A stretch of 64,000 nt of DNA from Lachnospiraceae bacterium (GCA_014804445.1 JAAUZU010000016.1:4178-68177), one strand, 5' to 3'. Positions 37,320 through 45,674 are shown, counted from the stretch's first letter. Program-made: numbers and translations. Notes: generated by a model from the letters alone, not told the origin.

Positions 37320-38095
37320 TCCCCCATTTTCCTCCGATATTCTTCAATAATTTGAACACTACTTTCATATACTTTTGTAGTTTTCCGCAGAATTTCTACC
37401 AACTCCCGTTGCTGTCTAGATTCCTTCTGCCACATTTCCTGATTTCCTACTACCTGCACACAGCCCTCTTTGCCTCCGTCTACATGCAAATATTTACCGA
37501 CTACAACTGATAAGTCATAACGTTGAATTAATTGCCTGTATACGTCTAGACTTCCAATAGTAATATCCTCCAACACTGGTTTGATATAAAGAATCACATC
37601 CATTCCATACTGTTTATTGTATTTAAAATTTTCTATTCTCTTATTTACATCTTCCGTATTCGGTTCTATCTGCTTCGCATCATAATACACTGGCATGCTT
37701 ACATTAATAGTTAATTGATTTCTAAACATTAAATGACTACATAATAGTTCTATTTCCTTCTGCCCTATAAATTTCTTTGTAGAAATCTGAATATAGTTAC
37801 CTTTAGAAAGAAAGTAAAGTAACATTTCCAGCGTTAATTTTCTTATAGATTTATCCCAACATTCCGTAAAACATCCAAAAGACACGATTGTTCCTTGGGC
37901 TCCTTTTATAAACTCGCCGTTTTTTTCTCTTTTCTCTACTTCCTCAATAATAACCGCCTTATCAACATTTCTAATAACCTCGCCTATACCAATCTTGGGC
38001 AAATAGCAATATTGACATCCTCCTTCACAACCTATTCCGGTATTGATAAACAATCTGTCTTGGTGTCCCGACACTAGCAAATTTCCGATATTCAT
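37316..38095 (-). CDS. Radical SAM protein, spore-photoproduct-lyase-like
   Basis: The protein has 259 residues with an early [4Fe-4S] site, C23, C27 and C30 in GCEGGCQYCYLP. Its C-x3-C-x2-C spacing is canonical for radical SAM enzymes. The rest forms a partial TIM barrel (for example TIVSFGCFTECWDK, IQISTKKFIG, VILYIKPVLEDI). It recalls the SplB-like group that acts on nucleic acids, but the match is not decisive. Its ATG overlaps the stop of the aldolase fragment (ATGA) and its own stop overlaps the next start, so translation of the operon is coupled. The substrate is unknown. Confidence 0.85.
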   Translation of the reverse strand: MNIGNLLVSGHQDRLFINTGIGCEGGCQYCYLPKIGIGEVIRNVDKAVIIEEVEKREKNGEFIKGAQGTIVSFGCFTECWDKSIRKLTLEMLLYFLSKGNYIQISTKKFIGQKEIELLCSHLMFRNQLTINVSMPVYYDAKQIEPNTEDVNKRIENFKYNKQYGMDVILYIKPVLEDITIGSLDVYRQLIQRYDLSVVVGKYLHVDGGKEGCVQVVGNQEMWQKESRQQRELVEILRKTTKVYESSVQIIEEYRRKMGE

Positions 38096-38729
38096 CTAAA
38101 CCTCCTATTCATATATTGATTATACACTTTTTCAAGATAACCTGAATTATAATTCATCTTTTCTTCTGTATCCATCATCGAAAAAATGGCATACATGTCT
38201 TCTACAGTTAATGTCTGTTTATCCATTAAAGTACCCACATAACTAGGATGTACATTACACATCGCTGACAAATAATTCGGTAACGAATACCCCCAATAAT
38301 TTTGTTGATAAAATCGGTTTATTACTTTGTCAATCACTGCTAAAATGGGCTTTAACTTATATTTTTTTCTTCCACTTTATTCAAATACACCACAAAAATT
38401 TTCGTATTTAAATTACCAGTTCCTCGTCCCATCCCCAAAATGCTTGAATCTATAATTAATTCTCGTTTCGTTGGAATCTCTGCTAATGTCTGTGCATTTG
38501 AGTATGCTAACTGCATGTTATTATGAGCGTGATATCCTATATAAATATGCTGTTCCAAATTATAAAATGTTCTAATGAGGTCTTTGTTTTTCATGGTGCC
38601 AAAGCTATCTACAGTATAAAATGCATATGGCCTAATCCGATTTACCTTTTTAATTAAATTTAAAAGCTCTTCATCCGAATAACCTAGTGACACTATTACC
38701 TGCACAAAATTTTTTGCTTTATCCGCCAC
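38092..38729 (-). pseudogene. DRE-TIM (HMGL-like) aldolase, N-terminally truncated and frameshifted
   Basis: A GTG at 38729 behind GGGAG opens a 125-codon frame ending at 38352. It carries the second half of a DRE-TIM aldolase: YTVDSFGTM, the HxH metal motif GYHAHNN and SSILGMGRGTGN. Across the A7 run near 38358 the homology moves into the frame that ends at 38092 (KKYKLKPILAVIDKVINRF, then NYWGYSLPNYLSA), as in the longer proteins of this family. The usual first about 130 residues, including the DRE motif, are absent. The promoter is placed correctly for this short form, so it may still be expressed in two pieces. Confidence 0.75.
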
Positions 38730-38797
38730 AATATTGCCTGTCTCCCTGTTTTTAAGTTAGAAAAAATACCCATACTAAAAACAATACTTTCGGTAAT

Positions 38798-38846
38798 TTA
38801 CGTTATTAACGTAATTATTATATACGTTTTTAACGCATTCCGTCAA
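38798..38846 (-). promoter_or_regulatory. Promoter of the island operon with a perfect palindromic operator
   Basis: On the minus strand a -35 TTGACG (38846-38841) and a -10 TATAAT (38822-38817) have an 18-bp spacer. Just downstream lies TTACGTTATTAACGTAA (38798-38814), an 8+1+8 perfect palindrome. A related half-site pair, GCGTTAAAAACGT, sits inside the spacer. The site lies between the operon and the divergent XRE gene, whose product is the obvious candidate repressor. Confidence 0.75.
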
Positions 38847-38954
38847 CATAATATTAATTGGATACTTAATGTCAGGCAGTCACATATAGGGTATTGGAAG
38901 GAAGCGAGAGTGTTAAATAGGGAACCGTACCATGATTGGAGGCAATAATTTAGG

Positions 38955-39311
38955 ATGAAAGAAACTTATGACCGACTCGCTGCAGGTGACAGAATCCGTT
39001 TAAAACGTACTTTACTTGGACTGACACAGGAGGAAATGGCAGAAAAAATAAACCGCGCCACAAAATATTACGCAGATATAGAAAGAGGAAGCTGCGGTAT
39101 GTCTATCGAAACCTTGATGGGTCTGTCCACCTCTCTGGATATGTCTTTGGATTACATTATTTACGGAAAAACATCTGATGAAAAAGAAGAAAAAAAGAAC
39201 AGGGAGGAAACGACCGCGATTATCGGCATGTTGGACAGTTCCGATATACGCACCCGGCAGTATGCACTAAATATGTTGAAACTGCTTTTTGCCGCATGTA
39301 AAGAACGATAA
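38955..39311 (+). CDS. XRE-family transcriptional regulator
   Basis: The protein has 118 residues with an N-terminal helix-turn-helix (IRLKRTLLGLTQEEMAEKI ... TKYYADIERGSCGMS) and a charged C-terminal helix region. It is divergent from the four-cistron operon, and the shared 225-bp gap holds the operon promoter and palindrome. That fits a regulator of the operon. A GGAGG lies 11 bp before the ATG, a little distant. Its G+C content resembles the chromosome more than the AT-rich operon. Confidence 0.85.
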   Translation: MKETYDRLAAGDRIRLKRTLLGLTQEEMAEKINRATKYYADIERGSCGMSIETLMGLSTSLDMSLDYIIYGKTSDEKEEKKNREETTAIIGMLDSSDIRTRQYALNMLKLLFAACKER

Positions 39312-39353
39312 AAAAGAAGATTCGCAGCCTACGCCTGCGAATCTTCTTTTTTA
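39310..39353. terminator. Bidirectional terminator between the XRE gene and aroQ
   Basis: Arms AAGAAGATTCGCAG and CTGCGAATCTTCTT with A-run and T-run on the two sides serve both convergent genes. The aroQ stop codon lies in the loop region. Confidence 0.9.
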
Positions 39354-39787
39354 ACTGCCGCCAGCCTGATCACCTCGTCAATCGCGAGCAGATATCCTTC
39401 CAGCCCTTTGCCGTATATCTGTCCGTCACATGCCGGTCTGGTAACGGAGACTTTGCGGAACTCTTCCCTTGCTGTGATGTCTGAAATGTGTATTTCCATC
39501 TTGGGTACGGTGATGCTTGCCAGCGCATCCCTGATCGCATAGCTGTAATGGGTATAAGCGCCCGGGTTGATGACAATTCCTTCCGTGCCGTCAAAATAGG
39601 AGTCCTGCAGCCTGTCGATGATAGCTCCCTCATGATTGCTCTGGAACACTTCAATTGTGCTTCCCGTCTCTTCGCCCTTCTTTGCTATCATACCGAGCAG
39701 ATACTCATAGTCCTGCGTTCCATACACACTTTTTTCCCTAATGCCCAAAAAATTAATATTGGGGCCGTTAATCACTAAAATCTTCAT
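39329..39787 (-). CDS. aroQ: Type II 3-dehydroquinate dehydratase
   Basis: The protein has 152 residues with the type II motifs: VINGPNINFLG at the N-terminus, the catalytic tyrosine in EKSVYGTQDY, FQSNHEGAIIDRL, INPGAYTHYS and MEIHISDITAREEFR. It removes water from 3-dehydroquinate in the shikimate pathway. It is the last gene of aroE-aroK-aroQ and overlaps aroK by 4 bp. Its stop codon lies inside the terminator hairpin. Confidence 0.97.
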   Translation of the reverse strand: MKILVINGPNINFLGIREKSVYGTQDYEYLLGMIAKKGEETGSTIEVFQSNHEGAIIDRLQDSYFDGTEGIVINPGAYTHYSYAIRDALASITVPKMEIHISDITAREEFRKVSVTRPACDGQIYGKGLEGYLLAIDEVIRLAAVKKEDSQA

Positions 39788-40341
39788 ACTTTTGCCTCCT
39801 GTTCGCTTCCGTGGGGCTGACAGCGCTCTTCTCTCTCCGCAACTCTCTCCAAAATCTCCGCCACCACCTGTTCTATATCTTTTCCATCCACATCTACGAT
39901 AATGTCCGCAGCCGCCTCATACACAGACGCACGCTTCTGTAAAAGCTCCTCTATCTTCGCAGTCGGATTGTCACATTGTAAAAGCGGTCTGGTGGTATCT
40001 CCCTTTAAACGCTCCCAGACGCTCTCCGGAGAAATGCGCAGATACACCACAGTTCCCAGCGCTTTTAGCAAGGGATGGTTCTCTTTCTTCATGGGAAGCC
40101 CGCCTCCTGTGGCTATCACCTTTGATTCCTGCGATAAAAGCAGCTCCCGCAGGCAGTCCGTCTCCATCTCGCGAAACGCATCTTCTCCTTTTTGTGCAAA
40201 AATATCGCTGATGCTAATGCCCTCTTTTTTTTCAATCAGCTTGTCCGTATCTTCCAAAACCCTGCGCAGCTTATAGGAAAGTCGAAACCCTATCGTAGAC
40301 TTTCCGCAGCCCATAAACCCAATTAAAATAACGTTACTCAT
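39784..40341 (-). CDS. aroK: Shikimate kinase
   Basis: The protein has 185 residues from the ATG at 40341, which overlaps the aroE stop (ATGA) and has AAGGAA upstream. It has the P-loop GFMGCGKSTIG, the shikimate-binding DTDKLIEKKEG and GDAFREMETDCL (with FRE as in the family), GGGLPM and the lid region RPLLQC. It phosphorylates shikimate at the 3-hydroxyl. The frame extends upstream but that part is inside aroE. Confidence 0.96.
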   Translation of the reverse strand: MSNVILIGFMGCGKSTIGFRLSYKLRRVLEDTDKLIEKKEGISISDIFAQKGEDAFREMETDCLRELLLSQESKVIATGGGLPMKKENHPLLKALGTVVYLRISPESVWERLKGDTTRPLLQCDNPTAKIEELLQKRASVYEAAADIIVDVDGKDIEQVVAEILERVAEREERCQPHGSEQEAKV

Positions 40342-41195
40342 AAACTTTCCTTCAATCTCTTGTAAACCTCTTCTGCCTGTTCCTTGGAAACGGAAACCTG
40401 ATTCCACAGTTCATAAGCGATAATGCCTTGATACAAAAGCATCTTTAAGCCGTTATATGCCGTGCCGCCCGCTTCCTCTACCAGCCGCATAAACTTCGTT
40501 TTATCCGGATTGTAAATCAAATCGTACCCCGTGTGAATGCGCCGGTAAAAGTCCCTTTCCTCCACTACAGCCTTATCTGTGTCGGGATACATGCCCACAT
40601 TGGTTGCCTGTACCGCAAGGAAACGCCCCTCCGGCAGCGCCGTATACGCTGCAAGGGACAGCGCTGCCGCCACCTGCCTGCCCGCATACGCGTTGACCTC
40701 GTCCGCAATCGCGGCCGCCTTTTCCACCGTCCGGTTTAACAGATATATCCGCTCCGCCTTTTCCGCCAGCATGACCGCCACAGCCCTTGCCACGCCGCCT
40801 GCACCCAGTATCAGAACCTGTTCTCCGTCCACGCGGATGCCGTCGTCCGTCATGGCGCGGTACAGCCCCGGCATATCTGTATTATAGCCCTTGTAGCCGC
40901 CGCCGCACCTTACCAGCGTGTTGACCGCTCCTATTTTCTCTGCAAGCCCGTCCACTTCCGCAAGATACGGCAAAACCCGCTCCTTGTGGGGAACCGTCAC
41001 ATTCAGGCCCTCTATCCCCAGCGCATAAGCGCCCTTTACAGCGCTTTCCAATCCTTCCGCCTGCACCAAAAAAGGCACATAGACAAGATTCCTGCCAAGC
41101 TGCTCGGAGAGCGTATTGTGAATCAGCGGGGAAAGGGTGTGCTCCACCGGATTGCCAATCAGCCCGCATGTTTTTGTCCGTCCGTTTATCTGCAT
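40338..41195 (-). CDS. aroE: Shikimate dehydrogenase
   Basis: The protein has 285 residues. The substrate domain carries GLIGNPVEHTLSPLIHN and NVTVPHKERV (catalytic lysine); the NADPH domain carries LILGAGGVARAVAVMLAE. YNGLKMLLYQG near the C-terminus is conserved. It reduces 3-dehydroshikimate. It lies 17 bp downstream of yqeG and overlaps aroK by 4 bp. Confidence 0.96.
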   Translation of the reverse strand: MQINGRTKTCGLIGNPVEHTLSPLIHNTLSEQLGRNLVYVPFLVQAEGLESAVKGAYALGIEGLNVTVPHKERVLPYLAEVDGLAEKIGAVNTLVRCGGGYKGYNTDMPGLYRAMTDDGIRVDGEQVLILGAGGVARAVAVMLAEKAERIYLLNRTVEKAAAIADEVNAYAGRQVAAALSLAAYTALPEGRFLAVQATNVGMYPDTDKAVVEERDFYRRIHTGYDLIYNPDKTKFMRLVEEAGGTAYNGLKMLLYQGIIAYELWNQVSVSKEQAEEVYKRLKESL

Positions 41196-41212
41196 TGCAA
41201 ATCTGCCTCCTG

Positions 41213-41731
41213 TTACGCCTGTTTTTTGCCGGAAGCTTTCTTTCGTCTATGGTAAAAATACAGGACGATTTTTTCCAGCTTCCGCTTCAGCACAATTTGT
41301 ATTTCCTCTTTCGGATGAATCGGTTTTACCAGCCAGGTTTCCAGCCCCGCTTTTTTGGCGCCCCAGATATCCGTAAAAAGCTGATCTCCCACAAACATGG
41401 TATTATCCTGCTTTGTCCCGAGACGCTCCATCGCCTTATAATAGCCCGCCGTTTTCGGTTTTCCCGCCTTATAGATATAGGTGGCTCCCACCGCATCGTT
41501 AAACATCTTTACCCTGGGCTCCTTGTTGTTTGACAAAAAAAGCACGTGAAAGCCGCACGCTTTCAGTCTCGCAATCAGCGCCACAGCCCTCTCGTCCGCC
41601 GGCGCGCCATGCGGCACCAGTGTATTGTCAATATCAAAAATAACGCCACGAAAGCCTGCTTGATACAGGCCTTCGTAATCAATCATATATGCCGAATCCA
41701 CTTCATGATGCGGATAAAATCTTTGAAACAT
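41213..41731 (-). CDS. yqeG: YqeG-family HAD IIIA-type phosphatase
   Basis: The protein has 172 residues. It starts MFQRFYPHHEVDSAY, followed by the HAD motif VIFDIDNTLVPH, then FLSNN (motif II), KPK (motif III lysine) and VGDQLFTDIWGAKKAG (motif IV), as in YqeG. The physiological substrate in this group is not settled. In Bacillus the gene neighbours yqeH and aroE, and here too it precedes aroE. Confidence 0.93.
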   Translation of the reverse strand: MFQRFYPHHEVDSAYMIDYEGLYQAGFRGVIFDIDNTLVPHGAPADERAVALIARLKACGFHVLFLSNNKEPRVKMFNDAVGATYIYKAGKPKTAGYYKAMERLGTKQDNTMFVGDQLFTDIWGAKKAGLETWLVKPIHPKEEIQIVLKRKLEKIVLYFYHRRKKASGKKQA

Positions 41732-41766
41732 AACAGCATCCGTTCCTTTTCCCTTTATCGGCAGGC

Positions 41767-42222
41767 TTATTTCTCCTGCCAGACACTTTTTAACTCTTCC
41801 ATAAAAGTATGGATATCTTTAAATTCACGGTACACGGAGGCAAATCGCACGTATGCCACCGCATCCAAATCCTTTAACTTGTTCATCACCAGTTCGCCGA
41901 TAACCTGACTGGGAATCTCCCGTTCTTCCATATTGAAGACTTCCGTCTCCACACTGTCCACAAGCTGCGTAATCTGTGAGGCGCTGACCGGTCTCTTGTG
42001 ACAGGCGCGCAGTACGCCTCCCTCTAACTTGCCGCGGTCGTAGGTCTCGCGATTGCTATCCTTTTTAATGATAATGAGCGGGATGGTCTCAATCTTTTCG
42101 TAGGTGGTAAAACGCTTGTCACACTCATCGCAAACACGGCGCCTGCGGATGGAATTGTTATCCTCCGCCGGTCTGGAATCAATTACTCTGGTATTTTCAT
42201 GGCCACAAAACGGACACTTCAT
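41767..42222 (-). CDS. nrdR: Transcriptional repressor NrdR
   Basis: The protein has 151 residues from the ATG at 42222 (GGGAGG upstream). It starts with the zinc ribbon MKCPFCGHENTRVIDSRP ... RRRVCDECDKRFTTYE and continues with an ATP-cone domain (PLIIIKKDSNRE ... IPSQVIGELVMNKLK). NrdR represses ribonucleotide reductase genes in response to (d)ATP. The open frame extends 30 codons upstream but lacks a ribosome site there. Confidence 0.97.
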   Translation of the reverse strand: MKCPFCGHENTRVIDSRPAEDNNSIRRRRVCDECDKRFTTYEKIETIPLIIIKKDSNRETYDRGKLEGGVLRACHKRPVSASQITQLVDSVETEVFNMEEREIPSQVIGELVMNKLKDLDAVAYVRFASVYREFKDIHTFMEELKSVWQEK

Positions 42223-42358
42223 ATTGCCTCCCATTCCGCCGCGCAAACGGTCTTTTTCCTGTGTGCGGTCCCTGTCGCTTTTGTATTCATTATAAGGCAC
42301 ATACGAAATCATGTCAAACTTTTTTCACCGCCGGCAGCCTGCGCCGCTTAGGGAAGGT

Positions 42359-42595
42359 CTAATCTGTGCAGATATCCACCAGAATAATGTCCGGCCCAAT
42401 CTGTTTGATATCCCGATAGCAAATTACATAATCCTCCTGACACTTAAAAAAGTTTTCCCACTTGCTTCCCCGTGGCACAAACAGCTTATGTATGCACCCG
42501 TTTCTCTCGTCAAATTCCAAATCGGCCACTTTTCCAAGCTGCTTACAATCCCTTAAATTGATAACTTCCTTACATTTCAGTTCAGAAAAAAGCAT
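42359..42595 (-). CDS. ylmC: YlmC/YmxH-family sporulation protein (PRC-barrel)
   Basis: The protein has 78 residues from the ATG at 42595, preceded by GGAG. It has the PRC-barrel pattern FSELKCKEVINLRDCKQLG, DLEFDERNGCIHKLFVPRG and a final IKQIGPDIILVDI, characteristic of YlmC/YmxH. These small proteins are found in spore-forming Firmicutes with a poorly defined role. It lies near the sporulation sigma factor genes. Confidence 0.9.
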   Translation of the reverse strand: MLFSELKCKEVINLRDCKQLGKVADLEFDERNGCIHKLFVPRGSKWENFFKCQEDYVICYRDIKQIGPDIILVDICTD

Positions 42596-42666
42596 GTTTT
42601 GCTCCGTCATACGCTTTTTATACTATATGCCGGTTTTTACAAATTGTCACTCCCCGGTTTTTCTTT

Positions 42667-42695
42667 GAATAAATCAAAGCCATCTGCAAATACTA
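42667..42695 (+). promoter_or_regulatory. Possible forespore (sigma F/G) promoter of sigG
   Basis: GAATA (42667-42671) and AATACTA (42689-42695) are separated by 17 bp, resembling the -35/-10 pair of sigma-F/sigma-G promoters. They lie about 85 bp upstream of the sigG start. Confidence 0.4.
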
Positions 42696-42777
42696 TAACA
42701 AACCAAAAGAGAAAACCGGATATTTTTCCGCAGATAAGCGCATATCGAAAATTTTTACAAAATGGAGGCATTACAAT

Positions 42778-43557
42778 ATGGCACAAGGTAAAGTAGAAAT
42801 CTGCGGCGTCAATACATCCCGTCTTCCCCTGTTAAAGCCCGAGGAAAAGGAAGCGCTCTTTTCGCGCATTGAGCAGGGCGACAAGGATGCACGGGAAAAA
42901 TACATTGAAGGAAATTTAAGGTTAGTGCTCAGCGTCATCAAACGCTTCTCCTCAAGCAATGAAAATGTGGACGATTTGTTCCAAATCGGCTGCATCGGAC
43001 TGATCAAGGCCATAGACAATTTCGACTCTTCCCTGAATGTCAAATTTTCCACCTATGCGGTTCCCATGATTATCGGGGAAATCCGCCGCTTTCTCCGCGA
43101 CAACAATTCCATCCGTGTCTCCCGCTCCCTAAAGGATACCGCCTACAAAGCCATCTATGCGAAGGAATCCCTGATGCGTAAAAATGCAAAAGAGCCTTCG
43201 ATTGAAGAGATTGCAACAGAAATCGGTATTGCAAAGGAGGACATTACTTATGCACTGGACGCTATTCAGAACCCCATGAGCCTGTATGAGCCTGTCTTTA
43301 CGGACGGCGGCGATGCGCTTTACGTCATGGATCAGATTAGCGACAAAAAAAATAAGGAAGAGACCTGGGTGGAGCATCTCTCCCTTAGTGAAGCCATGAA
43401 ACATTTAAATGAACGGGAACATGAAATTATATCCCTGCGCTTTTTTTCCGGCAAAACCCAGATGGAGGTGGCCGAAATGATAGGAATTTCACAGGCGCAG
43501 GTGTCCCGTCTGGAAAAAAACGCGCTGCGCTGTATGCGCAATTATCTGACGGCATAG
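42778..43557 (+). CDS. sigG: Late forespore sigma factor SigG
   Basis: This sigma-70 family protein has 259 residues. Its N-terminus KVEICGVNTSRLPLLKPEE is diagnostic of SigG. Region 2 (NLRLVLSVIKRFSSSNENVDDLFQIGCIGLIKAIDNFD) and region 4 (MEVAEMIGISQAQVSRLEK) are complete. The ATG has GGAGG 9 bp upstream. Unlike Bacillus, where sigG follows sigE on the same strand, here it faces sigE, with a convergent hypothetical gene between. Its 3' end overlaps that gene by 16 bp. Confidence 0.96.
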   Translation: MAQGKVEICGVNTSRLPLLKPEEKEALFSRIEQGDKDAREKYIEGNLRLVLSVIKRFSSSNENVDDLFQIGCIGLIKAIDNFDSSLNVKFSTYAVPMIIGEIRRFLRDNNSIRVSRSLKDTAYKAIYAKESLMRKNAKEPSIEEIATEIGIAKEDITYALDAIQNPMSLYEPVFTDGGDALYVMDQISDKKNKEETWVEHLSLSEAMKHLNEREHEIISLRFFSGKTQMEVAEMIGISQAQVSRLEKNALRCMRNYLTA

Positions 43558-43832
43558 TCTGTGCACAGATGGTTTTCCATCTCAAAAAGCCTGTCGTTCA
43601 TCCACGCAACGGCATCGATAACACCGTCCTCGGAAAAAGCAAATACTTCGTGCTGCTTCTGTTCGTCAGGAGTGGTCACGAAGTTAAAAGGCTCCGGCCA
43701 GACTGTAACCAACAGCTTCTTTTCCGTCTCCTCCTCCACGCCCTCCAGCCGGTAACGCAGCCCGCGGTGGCTTCCCGTAAACTCTGTCTTTTTTAAATAT
43801 TCCAGTGACAGGATATCTTCCCTCTTTATCAT
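43542..43832 (-). CDS. Hypothetical protein downstream of sigE
   Basis: The protein has 96 residues from the ATG at 43832 (GAGAGG upstream). It has a likely alpha/beta fold (RGLRYRLEGVEEETEKKLL, then WPEPFNFVTTPDEQK) with an acidic surface and no known domain that I recognise. It lies 60 bp after sigE and overlaps the convergent sigG end. It may be the last gene of the spoIIGA-sigE unit. Confidence 0.7.
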   Translation of the reverse strand: MIKREDILSLEYLKKTEFTGSHRGLRYRLEGVEEETEKKLLVTVWPEPFNFVTTPDEQKQHEVFAFSEDGVIDAVAWMNDRLFEMENHLCTDYAVR

Positions 43833-43892
43833 AAGCGCCTCTCTTTCCCTAAGTACCGTACATTCAGTATAGCACAAAATGGCACTCGCAGG

Positions 43893-44663
43893 CTACTGCT
43901 TCTCAATCTCCTTTTTCAACTGTTTCATAATCTTCTTTTCCAGTCTGGAAATATAGGACTGCGAAATGCCCAAAAGCGCCGCTACCTCCTTCTGCGTCAG
44001 TTCCTGCCCGTCGGGTGTGTTCAGACCGAACCTTAAGTTGATAATCGTCTGTTCCCGCTCGGAAAGCTTGGCAATCGCTTTCATCAAAAGCTTCTTTTCC
44101 ACCTCCGTCTCAATATCCCGGTAAATCACGTCTTCATCCGTACCAAGAATATCCGACAGCAGCAGCTCGTTGCCATCCCAGTCCACATTGAGCGGTTCAT
44201 CTATGGAAACCTCAAGTCTGGTCTTATTATTCCTGCGCAGATACATCAGTATTTCGTTCTCAATACAGCGCGAAGCATAGGTGGCAAGCTTAATATTTTT
44301 TTCCGGATTAAATGTATTAATCGATTTAATCAGTCCGATGGTTCCAATCGATATCAGGTCCTCCACACCCACTCCTGTATTGTCAAACTTTTTGGCAATA
44401 TAGACTACCAGCCTGAGGTTGTGCTCTATCAAAATGGATTTTGCCGCATCCTCATACTCCGTCCCCAAATCGCTGATTACTTCATTTTCCCGCTCGGCCG
44501 CCAATGGCGGCGGCAGCACCTCCGCGCCGCCTATGTAATGAATATCCCCCTGTCTGGCTCCCATACCCTGACGCAGCCTGAAAAGTGCATTCTCTTTTTT
44601 CAACACCTTAAATTGTATTTTTTTCGGGAAGGTATTCCCCGGTATCGCTACTTTTAATATCAT
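43893..44663 (-). CDS. sigE: Mother-cell sigma factor SigE (pro-form)
   Basis: The protein has 256 residues with an N-terminal pro-region of about 30 residues, region 2 ([39 protein letters not shown]) and region 4 ([17 protein letters not shown]). [12 protein letters not shown] near the start is a hallmark of SigE. It is activated by SpoIIGA-dependent removal of the pro-sequence. The gene follows spoIIGA by 23 bp, matching the classical spoIIG operon. The start has GGAGG upstream. Confidence 0.96.
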   Translation of the reverse strand: MILKVAIPGNTFPKKIQFKVLKKENALFRLRQGMGARQGDIHYIGGAEVLPPPLAAERENEVISDLGTEYEDAAKSILIEHNLRLVVYIAKKFDNTGVGVEDLISIGTIGLIKSINTFNPEKNIKLATYASRCIENEILMYLRRNNKTRLEVSIDEPLNVDWDGNELLLSDILGTDEDVIYRDIETEVEKKLLMKAIAKLSEREQTIINLRFGLNTPDGQELTQKEVAALLGISQSYISRLEKKIMKQLKKEIEKQ

Positions 44664-44686
44664 TTTAATCCTCCAGTCAAAGTCAT

Positions 44687-45493
44687 TTATTCTTCCAACA
44701 GCTTTGGATGCAAAAGCATTTGATAATTTTGTGTCGCTGAAACTGCCTGCTCACTGACACCTATGTATATGCCTCGACAGCTTTTTTTGATTCCGCCAAG
44801 CTCAAACGTAATTTCCGGAAGCTCATATCCGTTCATAATGCCTCCTTCGCAGCCTACACTCCGATAAGGAATGGCTCGAAATCCTTTTTCCCTGTCCTCA
44901 TTCTGCCATAATATCTCAAAGGTTTCCCTGTCGAGCACGGATACCGGCTTTCCGCTAATCGGCTCTTTTAAGCTGTTTCCTGTATCGACAATCGCCTTCA
45001 CAGTCATTCTGAAGCCGCTCCTTGTCAGAAGCCGCACTTCCAGCAATTCCTGTTTTTCCTGCTCCCGCCGCCCTGTTTCCCGATAAAAAATCAACATCAG
45101 GATACCGCCGGATGCAAGCATTCCCATGATGGGTATCATATGTGTTCTGAAGGGCTTGATATGATTTCTCAAGAGCAGAAATCCGCCCCCCATCAACAGC
45201 GCATACATAAGCATTCTCTCAAGGATTTGGAAAAAAGCTTTTATGGTACTTGGCTTAAATACAAATATCAGCATACCCGCGCCGGCACAGAGCGAAGCTG
45301 CAGCCACCTTGGGCACGATTCCAACAGGCAGCACAAACATCAGACAATAACCCGCTCCCCCAATCACTGCCCCCAGAAACAGTCTGAACCGCGTGGCAGT
45401 GCGGTGCAGGCTTTTGTTTACCAGAAGCAGCAGATAGAGGTTCATTGTAAAATTCAGCAAAAACAGGCTGTCTAAATAAACCTCATAGTACAC
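44687..45493 (-). CDS. spoIIGA: Sigma-E processing peptidase SpoIIGA
   Basis: The protein has 268 residues starting at GTG 45493 behind GGAGAGGAGG. The N-terminal half has five membrane helices (about residues 5-155), the C-terminal half carries the aspartic-protease-like motif [11 protein letters not shown]. It processes pro-SigE after septation. The match in length, topology and context is good. Upstream signals include a Spo0A-type box. Confidence 0.94.
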   Translation of the reverse strand: MYYEVYLDSLFLLNFTMNLYLLLLVNKSLHRTATRFRLFLGAVIGGAGYCLMFVLPVGIVPKVAAASLCAGAGMLIFVFKPSTIKAFFQILERMLMYALLMGGGFLLLRNHIKPFRTHMIPIMGMLASGGILMLIFYRETGRREQEKQELLEVRLLTRSGFRMTVKAIVDTGNSLKEPISGKPVSVLDRETFEILWQNEDREKGFRAIPYRSVGCEGGIMNGYELPEITFELGGIKKSCRGIYIGVSEQAVSATQNYQMLLHPKLLEE

Positions 45494-45545
45494 CGGCCTC
45501 CTCTCCCTTCTTTGCCTTGCAGGTTATCCTTGCCACCTGATAATT

Positions 45546-45621
45546 ATTATAAGAGCCTGCCCCCAAGGAATTTGTCATATTTATTCTATGGACTGTCTGT
45601 TTTTTCAGGCATGTTTCGACA
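45546..45621 (-). promoter_or_regulatory. spoIIG-type promoter with Spo0A box
   Basis: On the minus strand, TGTCGAA (45621-45615) matches the Spo0A box. Downstream, ATGACA (45578-45573) and TATAAT (45551-45546) are separated by 21 bp, close to the unusually long spacer of the Spo0A-activated spoIIG promoter of Bacillus subtilis. The start codon of spoIIGA is 53 bp beyond the -10. Confidence 0.55.
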
Positions 45622-45624
45622 TAC

Positions 45625-45655
45625 AAAAAAGAGCCGGCCGTCTCCGGTCAGCTCT
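45625..45655 (-). terminator. Terminator of ftsZ and the dcw cluster
   Basis: On the minus strand, AGAGCTGACCGG and CCGGCTCT form an imperfect hairpin followed by a T6 run, 20 bp after the ftsZ stop codon. Confidence 0.8.
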
Positions 45656-45674
45656 CTGCTCTCAAATTGGCTTT

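Noticed and set aside
25990..39328. Search for integrase, transposase with terminal repeats, or attachment site for the accessory region
   Set aside because: No integrase gene, tRNA-adjacent direct repeat or clear target duplication is visible; tRNA-Arg at 21954 is 4 kb away with intact genes between.
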